Shown here piece after piece: positions 36,512 through 45,563 of a DNA stretch of 64,000 nucleotides. Position numbers and translations under genes: made by a program. The stretch covers positions 1,999,825-2,063,824 of the forward strand of contig NZ_JOJP01000001.1 in NCBI RefSeq assembly GCF_000710775.1, in the 5' to 3' direction. The notes below the pieces were generated by a model that had not been told where the DNA came from, ran no database searches, and saw only the letters and a program-made list of their open reading frames with translations. Origin of the DNA: Endozoicomonas elysicola. GTDB taxonomy: Bacteria > Pseudomonadota > Gammaproteobacteria > Pseudomonadales > Endozoicomonadaceae. Positions within the stretch are counted from its first letter, which is position 1. Each line of letters begins with the position of its first letter.

Positions 36512-38608
36512 ATGAATGTTTCAGGTAATACAGGACGTATTGATCAGAGCCAAACTCTACCGTTTGCTGTAGATGCAGATATTGTTAATCCGGAAGAAGG
36601 GTATCTGAATGGAAGCAAGGTTACCGTTCAGGCTATTGACCCAGATAAATATGTTGGTATCCAGGTTTCTACAAAGAAGTTTGCAGAACTTCCTAAAAGT
36701 ACCAGACCTGTAAAGGTTGCCTTTAAAGATTTTCGTAAGTGGCTCAGAAATTGTCGCCCGGTTAAGGCCTTAGAGCATTTGTTGATGGGCAAAGGCAAGA
36801 GAATGGCGAAGAAGCAGAACTGGGGGCCAATCTCTAACAAGCAAGCGGAAGCTGCTTTGAAAGCCACTAAAAATCCTTTTGAACAGGAAACACTTGCAAC
36901 AAGTATCAAGCAGTTTAATACAGACCTGAGACTGCTTGATCAGAAAAAAATGGATCATGATCGTTTCAAAATTGAAAATGATGAATTCAGGGAAAAGTAT
37001 AAAACTATATTGGCTATAGCTGATGGGGATCTGACCTCTGCACGTATCGACTTACGTGAGGGTTTAGTCATCGTTTTACCGCCTGCTACTGCAGATGGTG
37101 ATCCTCAGTGCGTACGTCTGGATAGTAAGTCATTGAGAGTTCGCAAAGATGCTGCGAATCAACTGGCTGAAACATTCAAGAGCAGTGATGCTTACAAGCA
37201 ATATGACAAGAGCAAGGATCGTGTTTATAAGCTTGAGGCTGAGCGTGAAACGTTGAAGGCATCCCTGACCACTCAAGCCAAGGAACTCAAAAAAGCACAC
37301 AAGGGGCTTATTAAAGAGAGAGTGAAGGGCGACCAGCAAAGAGTGGCTGTTGAGCATAAGCAACAGAAGACGAGAGCTACTTACGACATGAAGGTTGCTG
37401 AAGTCAATTATACTTCACAAATGAACGCCAAAATTCAAGCTAAAGTCAGTGAGGCTGATGCTCTGAGGCAACAGATAACTGGCTTTCAAGATCGTATTGG
37501 TGACAGGGAAGCAGATGTTGCCCAGGATCAGGCTTCCGTGAAGCGTCTGGAAGCGGGGATACGGTTCGCTGAAACTGGTGAATCTACTTTGGATGATGAT
37601 ATGCAGTCCATGTTTTTGAGCAAGGAAGGCATTGCTAAAGCCAGAGAGGATAAAAATTCACTGATTGGTGCTATTGAGCAAAACCAGCAAGAGCTTACAA
37701 CCTTGTATGCAAACTTGAAAGAAGCTGAAGGTAAATACAAGCAGGCTTTAAAAGACGAAAAAGCTCTGCATGCGGAGAAAGATAAGGAGTTAACTGCTTT
37801 AGGTAAAGATCGCAAGAAGGTTGAAAAGCAGTATGACGATATGGCTGTGAAAATGAACAAAGCGCTTGAGACAGATGCTAAGACTGAACATAAGGCGGCA
37901 GCTGGAGTGTTCAGTGGCTCTGGATCAAAAGAGAAAGCAGCAGCACGGAAAGCAGCTAACCAGCCGAAGAGTGAACAGCCAGGGGAAGAGGCTGTTTACA
38001 TGGATGGTCAAGAAGCAGTTGATCGTATTAATAAAGGTCAGGAGGAGCTTGTGCAGATAGCTGGTAAGGTTGCTCAGCGAGGTAAGCCAAAGCAGGAGCA
38101 CCTTTACCCCGTCGAGGAGTTGGAGCAACTTAAGCGCGAGTACGGACCAACTGTTGACGAAACAATTGAAGGGCTGGCTGCAGACAATAAGGCGGCGGAA
38201 AGCGTAGTTGCTAAAGCCAAAGCAAGGACTGATGCCTTGAAAACTGAAAGGTTGCAAAAGGAGGCGCAGGAGGATGCAAAAGCTATGCAAGCGCTCGAAG
38301 AATGGGGGAATAGTCCAGTTTCTTCTCCAGAAAGTAAGGATATGGAAGAGCTTGCAGAGTGGGCGGCCAGACCGCTTACTCCACAGGAGCAGGCTCGGGC
38401 TGAAGCAGCTCGTTCAGAGAAGCCCAAAAAGAGTCGGAAGCAGAAAGTCGCGAGTGCATTCAAGAAACTGGATCCTAGAAAGAAGTCTTCCAAATCTGAG
38501 CAGCCAGACCTGATTGATCTGAGATCTGATGCAGAGCGGGCGCAGGCTCAAAAAGTAGCTAAGACTAAGGAAAATGTTGCCAAGGCACAGAAAGGTGGAA
38601 AAAAGTAA
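36512..38608 (+). CDS. Long coiled-coil protein, likely paralogue of the upstream gene
   Basis: A 698-residue, lysine- and glutamate-rich protein without signal peptide or membrane segment; no known family. The ATG at 36512 has GGAAGGAG eight bases upstream; the open frame before it is hydrophobic and AT-rich and probably not translated. It contains CRPVKALEHLL (81-91), a helix (about 130-165), a short beta-like segment LREGLVIVLPPA (181-192), then coiled coil to about residue 460, and a disordered basic tail ending AKAQKGGKK. Motif order (PVKAL, helix, GxxxVxLP, then SSD/KSD, coil) matches the neighbouring 664-residue protein, but identity is low. The duplicated C-terminal domain of that protein is absent here. 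Confidence 0.7.
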   Translation: MNVSGNTGRIDQSQTLPFAVDADIVNPEEGYLNGSKVTVQAIDPDKYVGIQVSTKKFAELPKSTRPVKVAFKDFRKWLRNCRPVKALEHLLMGKGKRMAKKQNWGPISNKQAEAALKATKNPFEQETLATSIKQFNTDLRLLDQKKMDHDRFKIENDEFREKYKTILAIADGDLTSARIDLREGLVIVLPPATADGDPQCVRLDSKSLRVRKDAANQLAETFKSSDAYKQYDKSKDRVYKLEAERETLKASLTTQAKELKKAHKGLIKERVKGDQQRVAVEHKQQKTRATYDMKVAEVNYTSQMNAKIQAKVSEADALRQQITGFQDRIGDREADVAQDQASVKRLEAGIRFAETGESTLDDDMQSMFLSKEGIAKAREDKNSLIGAIEQNQQELTTLYANLKEAEGKYKQALKDEKALHAEKDKELTALGKDRKKVEKQYDDMAVKMNKALETDAKTEHKAAAGVFSGSGSKEKAAARKAANQPKSEQPGEEAVYMDGQEAVDRINKGQEELVQIAGKVAQRGKPKQEHLYPVEELEQLKREYGPTVDETIEGLAADNKAAESVVAKAKARTDALKTERLQKEAQEDAKAMQALEEWGNSPVSSPESKDMEELAEWAARPLTPQEQARAEAARSEKPKKSRKQKVASAFKKLDPRKKSSKSEQPDLIDLRSDAERAQAQKVAKTKENVAKAQKGGKK

Positions 38609-38652
38609 TCCTATAGTTTGGCTATGAATGGGGGGCGGGAAACTGCCCCCTA

Positions 38653-38692
38653 AAATAAAAAAGCCTCCAATTAATTGGAGGCTTTTTTATTT
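38653..38692. terminator. Perfect 40-base palindromic terminator
   Basis: Arms 38653-38672 and 38673-38692 are exact reverse complements without a spacer; the core GCCTCCAATT/AATTGGAGGC is flanked by A6 and T6. It serves the coiled-coil gene and the convergent hpt gene. Confidence 0.93.
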
Positions 38693-38711
38693 GGAAGGCT
38701 TTGCAGATTTG

Positions 38712-39269
38712 TCAGTGGCCTTTCAGGGCATAAATGCCATTGGCATTCCGCCAATAGCCTTGGTAATCCAGACCATAACCAAAGATATAGCGGTCTTCGA
38801 TTTCCAGACCGGTAAAGTCAGCTTTCAGACCTGGACGGGCTTTTCGGTCATGCTTTTTATCCACCAGAACAGCAGTCAGAACGCTGGCAGCGCCTTCTTC
38901 TTTACAGAAGTCAATAATGGCATCAAGGGTATGGCCTTCATCCAGAATGTCGTCGATAATCAGAACGGTTCGGCCCTTAATGCTCTGGCTTGGGCGAACT
39001 TTCCATTCCAGGCGACCGCCGGTCAACTGATCCCGGTAACGGGTTGCATGCACGTATGAGGCTTCCAGAGGGAACTGCATATGAGTGAGCAGCTTACCGG
39101 TAATGACCAGTCCACCGTTCATAACGCAGAACACCAGAGGGTTGCTGTCAGCCAGCTTCTCGGTGATGCTGTGTCCCATGGTAGCGATGGCGTCTTCAAT
39201 CTGCTGCTCGTTATAGAGACAGTCGGCTTCTTCCATCACTTGCCGGATATGGTCGAGATCAACAGACAT
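38712..39269 (-). CDS. Hypoxanthine-guanine phosphoribosyltransferase
   Basis: A purine salvage enzyme that makes IMP or GMP from the base and PRPP. From the ATG at 39269 the product has 185 residues, equal to Pseudomonas PA4645. The PRPP-binding loop is TVLIIDDILDEGHTL and the base-binding C-terminal part contains EDRYIFGYGLDYQGYWRN. The open frame extends 31 codons upstream but the extra residues are not conserved. It is divergent from upp-uraA, so purine and pyrimidine salvage lie back to back, as in Pseudomonas. Confidence 0.93.
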   Translation of the reverse strand: MSVDLDHIRQVMEEADCLYNEQQIEDAIATMGHSITEKLADSNPLVFCVMNGGLVITGKLLTHMQFPLEASYVHATRYRDQLTGGRLEWKVRPSQSIKGRTVLIIDDILDEGHTLDAIIDFCKEEGAASVLTAVLVDKKHDRKARPGLKADFTGLEIEDRYIFGYGLDYQGYWRNANGIYALKGH

Positions 39270-39762
39270 GTTTTGCAAACCCTGATCGTATGATTGGCTA
39301 CCGTTCACTCTAATGAGTCGACTTATTTTGGAGGTCGGACATTCTGGAGTTCGGCATTCCATTTCTGGTCAAAAAACCATTTCGTGCTCTCCTGGAGAAC
39401 GAAAAACAGTTTTCACGAATAACAAAGCAGGAAAAAATACCGTTCTTATCCCCAATGGGCAAGTGAAAACTACACGGTCATGATGGTTGTAAAAACCTAT
39501 GGGCAGGTCAGACATCCTGTGGGACAATATGAAGGTTTAGGCTGCGCCACTGATTTATGGGGTTCATCTTTTCGTGAAAATGAAGGTGAGTCTACAGGTA
39601 TAGCAACGGACTCAGTAGTAGGTTGCATTATACCATCTTCAGCAAAAGCGATAGTTGAAAGCTTTTGAATGATTGTTTTCTCTATGAGTTCTTCCTCAGA
39701 AACGTTTTTATCTCAGCCATTCACTTTCTTTGATCAATTCTCCATCATAGTTGAGGTCATGC
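39270..39762. other. Divergent intergenic region between hpt and upp
   Basis: About 490 bases. Short plus-strand frames of 62-64 codons are present but have no ribosome binding sites. GAAAA-ACAG-TTTTC is a small dyad near 39404. I see no clear purine or pyrimidine operator. Confidence 0.4.
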
Positions 39763-40389
39763 ATGAGCGTACAGGAAATCAAGCATCCGCTGGTACAACA
39801 CAAGCTGGGACTGATGCGTTCCCACGATATCAGTACCAAGGGGTTCAGAACCCTGGCCAGTGAGGTTGGAAGCCTGTTGACCTATGAGGCAACTAAAGAC
39901 CTTGAGCTGGAGGATACTGATATTGACGGTTGGAACGGCCGGGTCACGGTTCAACAGATCAAGGGTAAGAAAATTACCATCGTGCCCATTTTGCGTGCTG
40001 GCATCGGTATGATGAATGGCGTTCTGGATATGATTCCTAATGCCAAGGTCAGCGTGGTGGGTCTCTATCGAGATGAAGAAACGCTGGAACCCGTGCCTTA
40101 CTTTGAAAAGCTGGTCAGCAATATTGATGAGCGTATTGCTTTGATTCTGGATCCTATGCTGGCAACCGGTGGCTCCATGCTGGCCACCATTGATATGCTC
40201 AAAAAGGCAGGCTGTAAGGAAATTCGCTGCCTGGTTCTGGTGGCTGCACCAGAAGGCATTGATAAAATTCAGTCCGCTCATCCGGATGTGAAAATTTTCA
40301 CGGCGTCTGTTGACCAGGGGCTGAACGAAAATGGTTATATTATTCCGGGTCTGGGTGATGCCGGTGACAAGATTTTTGGTACAAAATAA
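39763..40389 (+). CDS. upp: Uracil phosphoribosyltransferase
   Basis: Upp converts uracil and PRPP to UMP. From the ATG at 39763 (GAGGT five bases upstream) the product has 208 residues, the E. coli length. It begins [19 protein letters not shown] and has the PRPP-binding loop [17 protein letters not shown] and the uracil-binding C-terminus [19 protein letters not shown]. It lies 23 bases before uraA, making one salvage operon. Confidence 0.98.
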   Translation: MSVQEIKHPLVQHKLGLMRSHDISTKGFRTLASEVGSLLTYEATKDLELEDTDIDGWNGRVTVQQIKGKKITIVPILRAGIGMMNGVLDMIPNAKVSVVGLYRDEETLEPVPYFEKLVSNIDERIALILDPMLATGGSMLATIDMLKKAGCKEIRCLVLVAAPEGIDKIQSAHPDVKIFTASVDQGLNENGYIIPGLGDAGDKIFGTK

Positions 40390-40412
40390 ATAACGTATAG
40401 GGATATCCAGAA

Positions 40413-41702
40413 ATGAATCATTCAGCAGAGTTGGGGGAAACTCTCAATTCAGAGATGTCGCTCTGGCGGCAGGCACTGATGGGAGGGCAGATGCTGTTTG
40501 TTGCCTTTGGTGCATTGGTTCTGGTACCGCTGTTGACTGGACTGGACGCCAATGTGGCGTTCTTTACCGCTGGTATTGGTACACTGATTTTCCAGTTGGT
40601 TACCCGTCGGCAGGTGCCTGTTTTCCTGGCATCCTCTTTTGCCTTTATTGCGCCTATTACCTTCAGTATTCAATCCTGGGGGCTTGCCGCCACGATGGGG
40701 GGGATTATGGCGGCGGGCCTGCTTTATGCGGGGCTCAGTATACTGGTAAGACTGCGTGGATCTGGCATTCTGTATCGCCTGTTTCCTCCCGTGGTGGTTG
40801 GACCTGTAATTATGGTGATTGGTCTGGGCCTTGCTCCCGTTGCTGTTGGCATGGCAACGTCGCCTATTGAAGGATTGATTTCTGCGGATCAGGCTCTGTT
40901 TCTGGCGGCTATTTCTCTGCTGGCTACATTGCTGGTAGCCACCATGGCGGGTGGTATACTGAAATTGATTCCCATCATATGTGGCATTGGAACGGGCTAT
41001 ATTGCTGCTGTCATTATGGGCGTTGTGGATTTTCAGCCACTGATTGATCGTCCGTGGTTTGCTATTCCTAATTTCACTACTCCGGAGCTTAACTGGAATG
41101 CAGTGCTTTATATGATTCCAGTGGCGATTGCTCCGGCGATTGAGCATATTGGTGACATGCTGGCGATCAGTTCGGTGACCGGAAAGAAATATCTGGAAAA
41201 GCCAGGGCTGAAAAATACACTGTTGGGTGATGGTCTGGCAACGACAGCAGCCGGTATGCTGGGTGGTCCACCAAATACTACGTATTCCGAAGTGACTGGT
41301 GCGGTAATGCTGACCAAAGCCTACAATCCGGTCATTATGACCTGGGCGGCAGTGATTGCTATTGGTGTCGCGTTTATTGGTAAGATCGGTGGTTTCCTGT
41401 CTACAATTCCGGTTCCGGTAATGGGGGGCATCATGATGCTGCTGTTTGGTTCCATTGCTGTTGTGGGACTTAATACCCTGATCAAGGCAAGGGTTGATCT
41501 CAGTCAGCCACGTAACCTGGTGATCGTCTCACTTGTTCTGGTATTTGGCATCGGTAATATGGGGATCTCACTGGGTGAGTTCTCTCTGAAAGGTGTCAGC
41601 TTATGTGCTTTAACTGCGGTTATTTTGAACCTGCTGTTGCCTCATCGTTCAGGTGAAGATCGTTATCAGTCTTCTGAAGTGGGTAAAGAAGAACCGGTGT
41701 AA
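40413..41702 (+). CDS. uraA: Uracil permease
   Basis: UraA imports uracil with a proton and is coupled functionally to the Upp reaction. The 429-residue NCS2 carrier has about fourteen helices. The substrate segment around AIAPAIEHIGDMLAISSVTG and the motif GDGLATTAAGMLGGPPNTTYSE are typical of uracil permeases. It is closed by a terminator and cotranscribed with upp. Confidence 0.96.
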   Translation: MNHSAELGETLNSEMSLWRQALMGGQMLFVAFGALVLVPLLTGLDANVAFFTAGIGTLIFQLVTRRQVPVFLASSFAFIAPITFSIQSWGLAATMGGIMAAGLLYAGLSILVRLRGSGILYRLFPPVVVGPVIMVIGLGLAPVAVGMATSPIEGLISADQALFLAAISLLATLLVATMAGGILKLIPIICGIGTGYIAAVIMGVVDFQPLIDRPWFAIPNFTTPELNWNAVLYMIPVAIAPAIEHIGDMLAISSVTGKKYLEKPGLKNTLLGDGLATTAAGMLGGPPNTTYSEVTGAVMLTKAYNPVIMTWAAVIAIGVAFIGKIGGFLSTIPVPVMGGIMMLLFGSIAVVGLNTLIKARVDLSQPRNLVIVSLVLVFGIGNMGISLGEFSLKGVSLCALTAVILNLLLPHRSGEDRYQSSEVGKEEPV

Positions 41703-41779
41703 AGATTCGGTTTAACGCTAAGAGGTCGTCTGAAAGACTGTCCTTAGTAGTTACGTAACTTCTCAGGCGTTTTCCAATA

Positions 41780-41814
41780 AAAAAGCCGGTATTGAAAATC
41801 AATATCGGCTTTTT
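41780..41814. terminator. Terminator between uraA and the STAS gene
   Basis: GCCGGTATTGA (41785-41795) pairs with TCAATATCGGC (41799-41809) with one G-T pair and loop AAA; A-rich before and T5 after, usable from both sides. Confidence 0.9.
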
Positions 41815-41831
41815 ATCCTGTTCTGGGCTGG

Positions 41832-42176
41832 CTATGCAGGCTGTTGTTGCTGTTCTGCATTTTGAGCCTGAGTATTCATTTGTATAAAGTGAGTAATGCC
41901 GCTTAGCTCCATCAGTGAAGCAACATCACTAGATACGTTGTAGAGTGAAAGGTAGAAATGTCCTGCCAGCTGAACCTGGCAATGGAGAAGCAGGTTCAAC
42001 CCATCACTGTTAATACTTTTTAATAAGGTACAATCAAGAACAATGTGGTTGTTATTGATTCTTGTTGCATTCCCTAAAGCATTCTCCAGTATTTGAATGG
42101 TACTGGTATTAATATCACCATCCAGCATCAGTAACGTGTAGTTTTGATAGCTTTCGAGATTAATGGTTAATTCCAT
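41832..42176 (-). CDS. STAS-domain protein (anti-sigma factor antagonist-like)
   Basis: A 114-residue single STAS domain as in SpoIIAA/RsbV-type switch proteins, whose conserved serine is phosphorylated by a partner kinase. The LDCTLLKSINSDGLNLLLHC segment (about 48-67) is the phosphorylation loop, with serine preceding the DG. A Q-rich tail (AEQQQQPA) ends the protein. No anti-sigma kinase or phosphatase gene lies next to it, so the partner is elsewhere. A dyad CCCTTAA/TTAAGGG (42197-42222) lies just upstream and could be an operator. Confidence 0.85.
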   Translation of the reverse strand: MELTINLESYQNYTLLMLDGDINTSTIQILENALGNATRINNNHIVLDCTLLKSINSDGLNLLLHCQVQLAGHFYLSLYNVSSDVASLMELSGITHFIQMNTQAQNAEQQQQPA

Positions 42177-42452
42177 ACTTCTTCTCCCGGCTTCGTCCCT
42201 TAAGTTGGAGGAATATTAAGGGAGTGGGGACTGGTTTTGCATAACAGTCTGGTTATCAGGTCTGACAACCTGTCAGGGCTGTAGTTCATTTCTGGCAGGT
42301 GGCTTTTACTATTAGGTATTTCTAATCTATTGAAATATAGGGTTTTTAATTGCCTCTTTGTTATCATTCCTGTCAGCATTGTTATTGGAAATAAAGAGCC
42401 GTTCCCATAAGATTCTCTAAATCGTATTTAATGTAATGAAAAGGATGTCATT

Positions 42453-42629
42453 ATGTTAGGAAGAATTCGAACAGGCGCTCAAATAATGATGACAGTGGTG
42501 AGTTTTATGGGATGCTATGAGGCAGGGATTGCATCAGAGTCAGTACTGGCTGCCCAGTACCGCAGCTTAACCCATCGATACGATACCAGAAGGCGCGATC
42601 ACGAGGCTGAGCTTTCAGACTCAGCTTAA
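42453..42629 (+). CDS. Small exported or lipoprotein-like ORF, 58 residues
   Basis: A small frame that begins MLGRIRTGAQIMMTVVSFMG and ends in a charged stretch RRRDHEAELSDSA. AAGGA lies eight bases before the ATG, a good ribosome binding site in an otherwise AT-rich gap. The N-terminus has basic residues, then a short hydrophobic run ending in FMGC, which could be a weak lipobox. A hairpin, GCTGAG-CTTTCAGA-CTCAGC, covers the last codons. No family is known to me. Confidence 0.45.
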   Translation: MLGRIRTGAQIMMTVVSFMGCYEAGIASESVLAAQYRSLTHRYDTRRRDHEAELSDSA

Positions 42630-42691
42630 ACTACGACTAAAGTCGGTGTTTATTGGTTTGTCTGCAAAACATTACCATGGTAGCCCAAATA

Positions 42692-44203
42692 TTATTCCTC
42701 TGGGTTCAATGCTTTCTTATTTCCGCTTGCCGTTTTATCAGGGTAGTCATCCGGTTGGACAAATACCCGGGTAGTAAATACCAGATCTGCAAATGGGGCA
42801 TTGTTAAAATGCATTTCAATAAAGCTCGCAGTCCAGCCTTTTTTATCTTGTGGCAGTTTGAGGTTACTGTTGCAGGTTCTGTCATGACATTTAAATTTCA
42901 CCTTGGTACGAGTATAAGCAGAAAGGTCTTTATTTGATGTTACTCTGCGAAAGTCCCTTCCTGATGAATTAGTGGCCTGCCAGAGCCAAGCCTCTTTTGG
43001 TCGCCTTGACGTATTTATGTAGAGAGACTTTCCTTCCTGCTCCCATGTAACTCGGGGCAATGATCGACCTTGAAGAAAAGCACCGTAGAAAGATTCGGTC
43101 AAATCAGTGATTAAATGTGCGCTATCATAGTTGATATAATGTCCCTGATTCGGCAGAACTCTCATCCATTTATCTCCTGGTAATTTGTCAAAAAACACTT
43201 TGTTGGTATCGGGTGGAATGAAGTGATCTCCGGACGCAGTGACAAAGAACTTGGGAATTTTGAGAAAACGTTTGTACTGATAAGGATCAACGATAGAAAT
43301 TAATTGATCCATTTCAGGTCTTTCGAACAGGGCTTTGAGAGGAAGGTAAGGTGATATAGCAGGGTTACCTTGTGGATAAACATTGAAAATATGATCAATC
43401 ATCTCTTTCAAGTTCATAAAATCGGCAACCTGAGGGATTAAAGCCACGATTCGACTATCCTGAGTGGCAGTTAGAGAGGCTGTCCAGCCTCGCTTTGATG
43501 CACCAGCAATGACGAAATCTTTGATGGCTATTTTTTGCCGCTGCAGAATTTCTTCGCTGGCGTTCATACCGTAAATTGCGGCTTTCACCATAGGAAGTCG
43601 CAGAGGCCAGTTGAAATTTTCCTGCGGGTTATTCAAAAACTGCTTCCAGGTAAAAACGATCAGATTATCTTCTTTTAATGGAGGTGTATCTTTGAACTGT
43701 AGAAACTGGTTTGGTATATCTTTCAGGTCAATAACAATGGATTTTGTTCGAGCGGCTATTCGGGCAAAATCCAGCTCAGGTTCTGTGTTGATTTGCTGTA
43801 ACTCGCCGGATGTGTGAATAATTCCACCATTGATGTATAACAGTGCTGTATTGTGCTTCAATTGATGAGGCTTAAAGATGGTTAATCGATGTTGCCATAA
43901 AGGGAAATCAACGGAAGCTTTCTCTCCCTGCTGCCAACGAAGGGAGACCAGGTCAGCATAGATGATGTCCACCTCTGTGGATAAGTCTTTATGCGTGACT
44001 TTTTTTGAAGAGGTCTGGGTTATAGTCCATCCGGAATCTGGCTCTTCTTTTATAAGGTAGCAGGGAAGAACGTGCTCCATATGATTGGTTAGCCACTCAT
44101 TATTACACTGTAAGGGAGGTTCCCTGAGATTGTTTTCGGCTGATACATCCACAATGGAGATCATCTGGGTGCATATGAACAACCAGCGTATTATTTTTTT
44201 CAT
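42692..44203 (-). CDS. PhoPQ-activated pathogenicity-related (PqaA-type) protein
   Basis: A 503-residue exported alpha/beta-hydrolase-like protein. It begins with a signal peptide (MKKIIRWLFICTQMISIVDVSA). KDFVIAGASKRGWTASLTAT carries the family's nucleophile-elbow-like motif GASKRG; the later conserved segments are FFVTASGDHFIPPD and LPNQGHYINY, with acid and histidine. PqaA in Salmonella is induced by PhoPQ and linked to resistance to antimicrobial peptides; the enzymatic activity is not established. It is divergent from the threonine aldolase gene. Confidence 0.88.
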   Translation of the reverse strand: MKKIIRWLFICTQMISIVDVSAENNLREPPLQCNNEWLTNHMEHVLPCYLIKEEPDSGWTITQTSSKKVTHKDLSTEVDIIYADLVSLRWQQGEKASVDFPLWQHRLTIFKPHQLKHNTALLYINGGIIHTSGELQQINTEPELDFARIAARTKSIVIDLKDIPNQFLQFKDTPPLKEDNLIVFTWKQFLNNPQENFNWPLRLPMVKAAIYGMNASEEILQRQKIAIKDFVIAGASKRGWTASLTATQDSRIVALIPQVADFMNLKEMIDHIFNVYPQGNPAISPYLPLKALFERPEMDQLISIVDPYQYKRFLKIPKFFVTASGDHFIPPDTNKVFFDKLPGDKWMRVLPNQGHYINYDSAHLITDLTESFYGAFLQGRSLPRVTWEQEGKSLYINTSRRPKEAWLWQATNSSGRDFRRVTSNKDLSAYTRTKVKFKCHDRTCNSNLKLPQDKKGWTASFIEMHFNNAPFADLVFTTRVFVQPDDYPDKTASGNKKALNPEE

Positions 44204-44389
44204 CGCATTATATTGCTTGCTAACTCGATCAAGCGGAATGTTAATAATTTAATTTTATAAGATAGCTTATTTTGATCGAGGCAGCTGGACACATATATCC
44301 GGTCTCTGGCTATTTGCTCATGATCCGAGTTTAAGTAATATTGACTGTTTCTCATATCAATTATAGATAGTAGGCAGGTCATAAGCGCC

Positions 44390-45430
44390 ATGGCTCGATT
44401 TTTTACCAGTGATAATGCTTCGGGCGTCTGTCCGGAAGTGATGAATGCTTTGGTTGCCGCAAATATTGGTCATACTGGAGCCTATGGCAACGATGCCATG
44501 ACCCATGAAGCCGTTGATATGATCAAAAAGGCTGTGGGAAAGCCTGCAGAAGTTTTCTTTGTTTATAACGGAACGGCGGCTAATACGCTGGCTTGCAAGG
44601 CAGTCCTGCGTAGTATTGATAGCATCATCTGCCCCGATAGCGCCCACATTGTGACTAACGAAGTGGGTGCTCCGGTGAATGCTACCGGTAGCCGGATGAT
44701 TACGGTTACGTCTACCCATGGAAAAATAACGCCAGAGCAAATTCGCAAAGCCAGCCAGGATGAAAGCTGGTGGGGGATGCACGCAACCCGTCCAAGGTTG
44801 GTGAGCATTTCCCAGTCTACCGAGTGGGGAACGGTTTACTCACTGAATGAACTTGCAGACATAAAAGCAACCTGCACAGAGCTGGGCATGTTATTGCATG
44901 TGGATGGCTGCCGTATTTACAATGCTGTGGTGGCTCTTGATTGCTCCCTGACGGAAATGTGTGAGCACATTGATATTCTTTCGCTGGGTGGAACTAAAAA
45001 CGGGTTGATGTTTGGTGAAGCGCTGGTCTTTTTCAATACTGAAGCTGCAGATGGTTTTCTGCATTTAAGAAAACAGGGCCTTCAGCTTCATTCAAAAATG
45101 CGTTTTATCAGTGCCCAGTTCAAGGCGCTTTTTACCGATGAGTTATGGAAGAAAAACGCAAGTCAGGCCAATCGCATGATGAACCTGCTGGTCGAAGGTT
45201 TGAGCGAGTGTCCGGATATTGAACTGGTTTGTCCGGTACAGACTAATCAGGCCTTTTTCTCAATACCCACAGACTTTGCTGTCCAGTTACAAGCGGTTAA
45301 AGACTTTTATCAAAATGGACCTCAGCCTGATGTCTATCGAATGGTCACCTCATTTGATACCACTGAAGAAGATGTGAGTTTTTTTGTTCGTGAAGTGATA
45401 GCTCTGAATGAGCAATGGCGAAAAGTTTGA
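44390..45430 (+). CDS. Low-specificity L-threonine aldolase
   Basis: A PLP enzyme that cleaves threonine or allo-threonine to glycine and acetaldehyde. It has 346 residues. The start FFTSDNASGVCPEVMNAL, the PLP phosphate site YNGTAANTLA, the HVDGCRIYNA aspartate region and the Schiff-base lysine in SLGGTKNG (Lys203) follow the aldolase family. The length and motifs suit the LtaE-like type found in proteobacteria. It is upstream of, and may be transcribed with, the NhaC-type antiporter gene. Confidence 0.93.
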   Translation: MARFFTSDNASGVCPEVMNALVAANIGHTGAYGNDAMTHEAVDMIKKAVGKPAEVFFVYNGTAANTLACKAVLRSIDSIICPDSAHIVTNEVGAPVNATGSRMITVTSTHGKITPEQIRKASQDESWWGMHATRPRLVSISQSTEWGTVYSLNELADIKATCTELGMLLHVDGCRIYNAVVALDCSLTEMCEHIDILSLGGTKNGLMFGEALVFFNTEAADGFLHLRKQGLQLHSKMRFISAQFKALFTDELWKKNASQANRMMNLLVEGLSECPDIELVCPVQTNQAFFSIPTDFAVQLQAVKDFYQNGPQPDVYRMVTSFDTTEEDVSFFVREVIALNEQWRKV

Positions 45431-45563
45431 TCCCTGTGCTATGTATCGTCATGACAGTGAACGTACATAGCATGCTCCGGCAGGTGCAGTGATGCGTACA
45501 AACCGCTGCTATTGTTTTCTCTGTTTCTCAGGGTAGTTGACCCCGCCCCAAAGGAGTTTTGGT

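Noticed and set aside
39480-39863. Short frames between hpt and upp
   Set aside because: No ribosome binding sites, and the second runs into upp in another frame.
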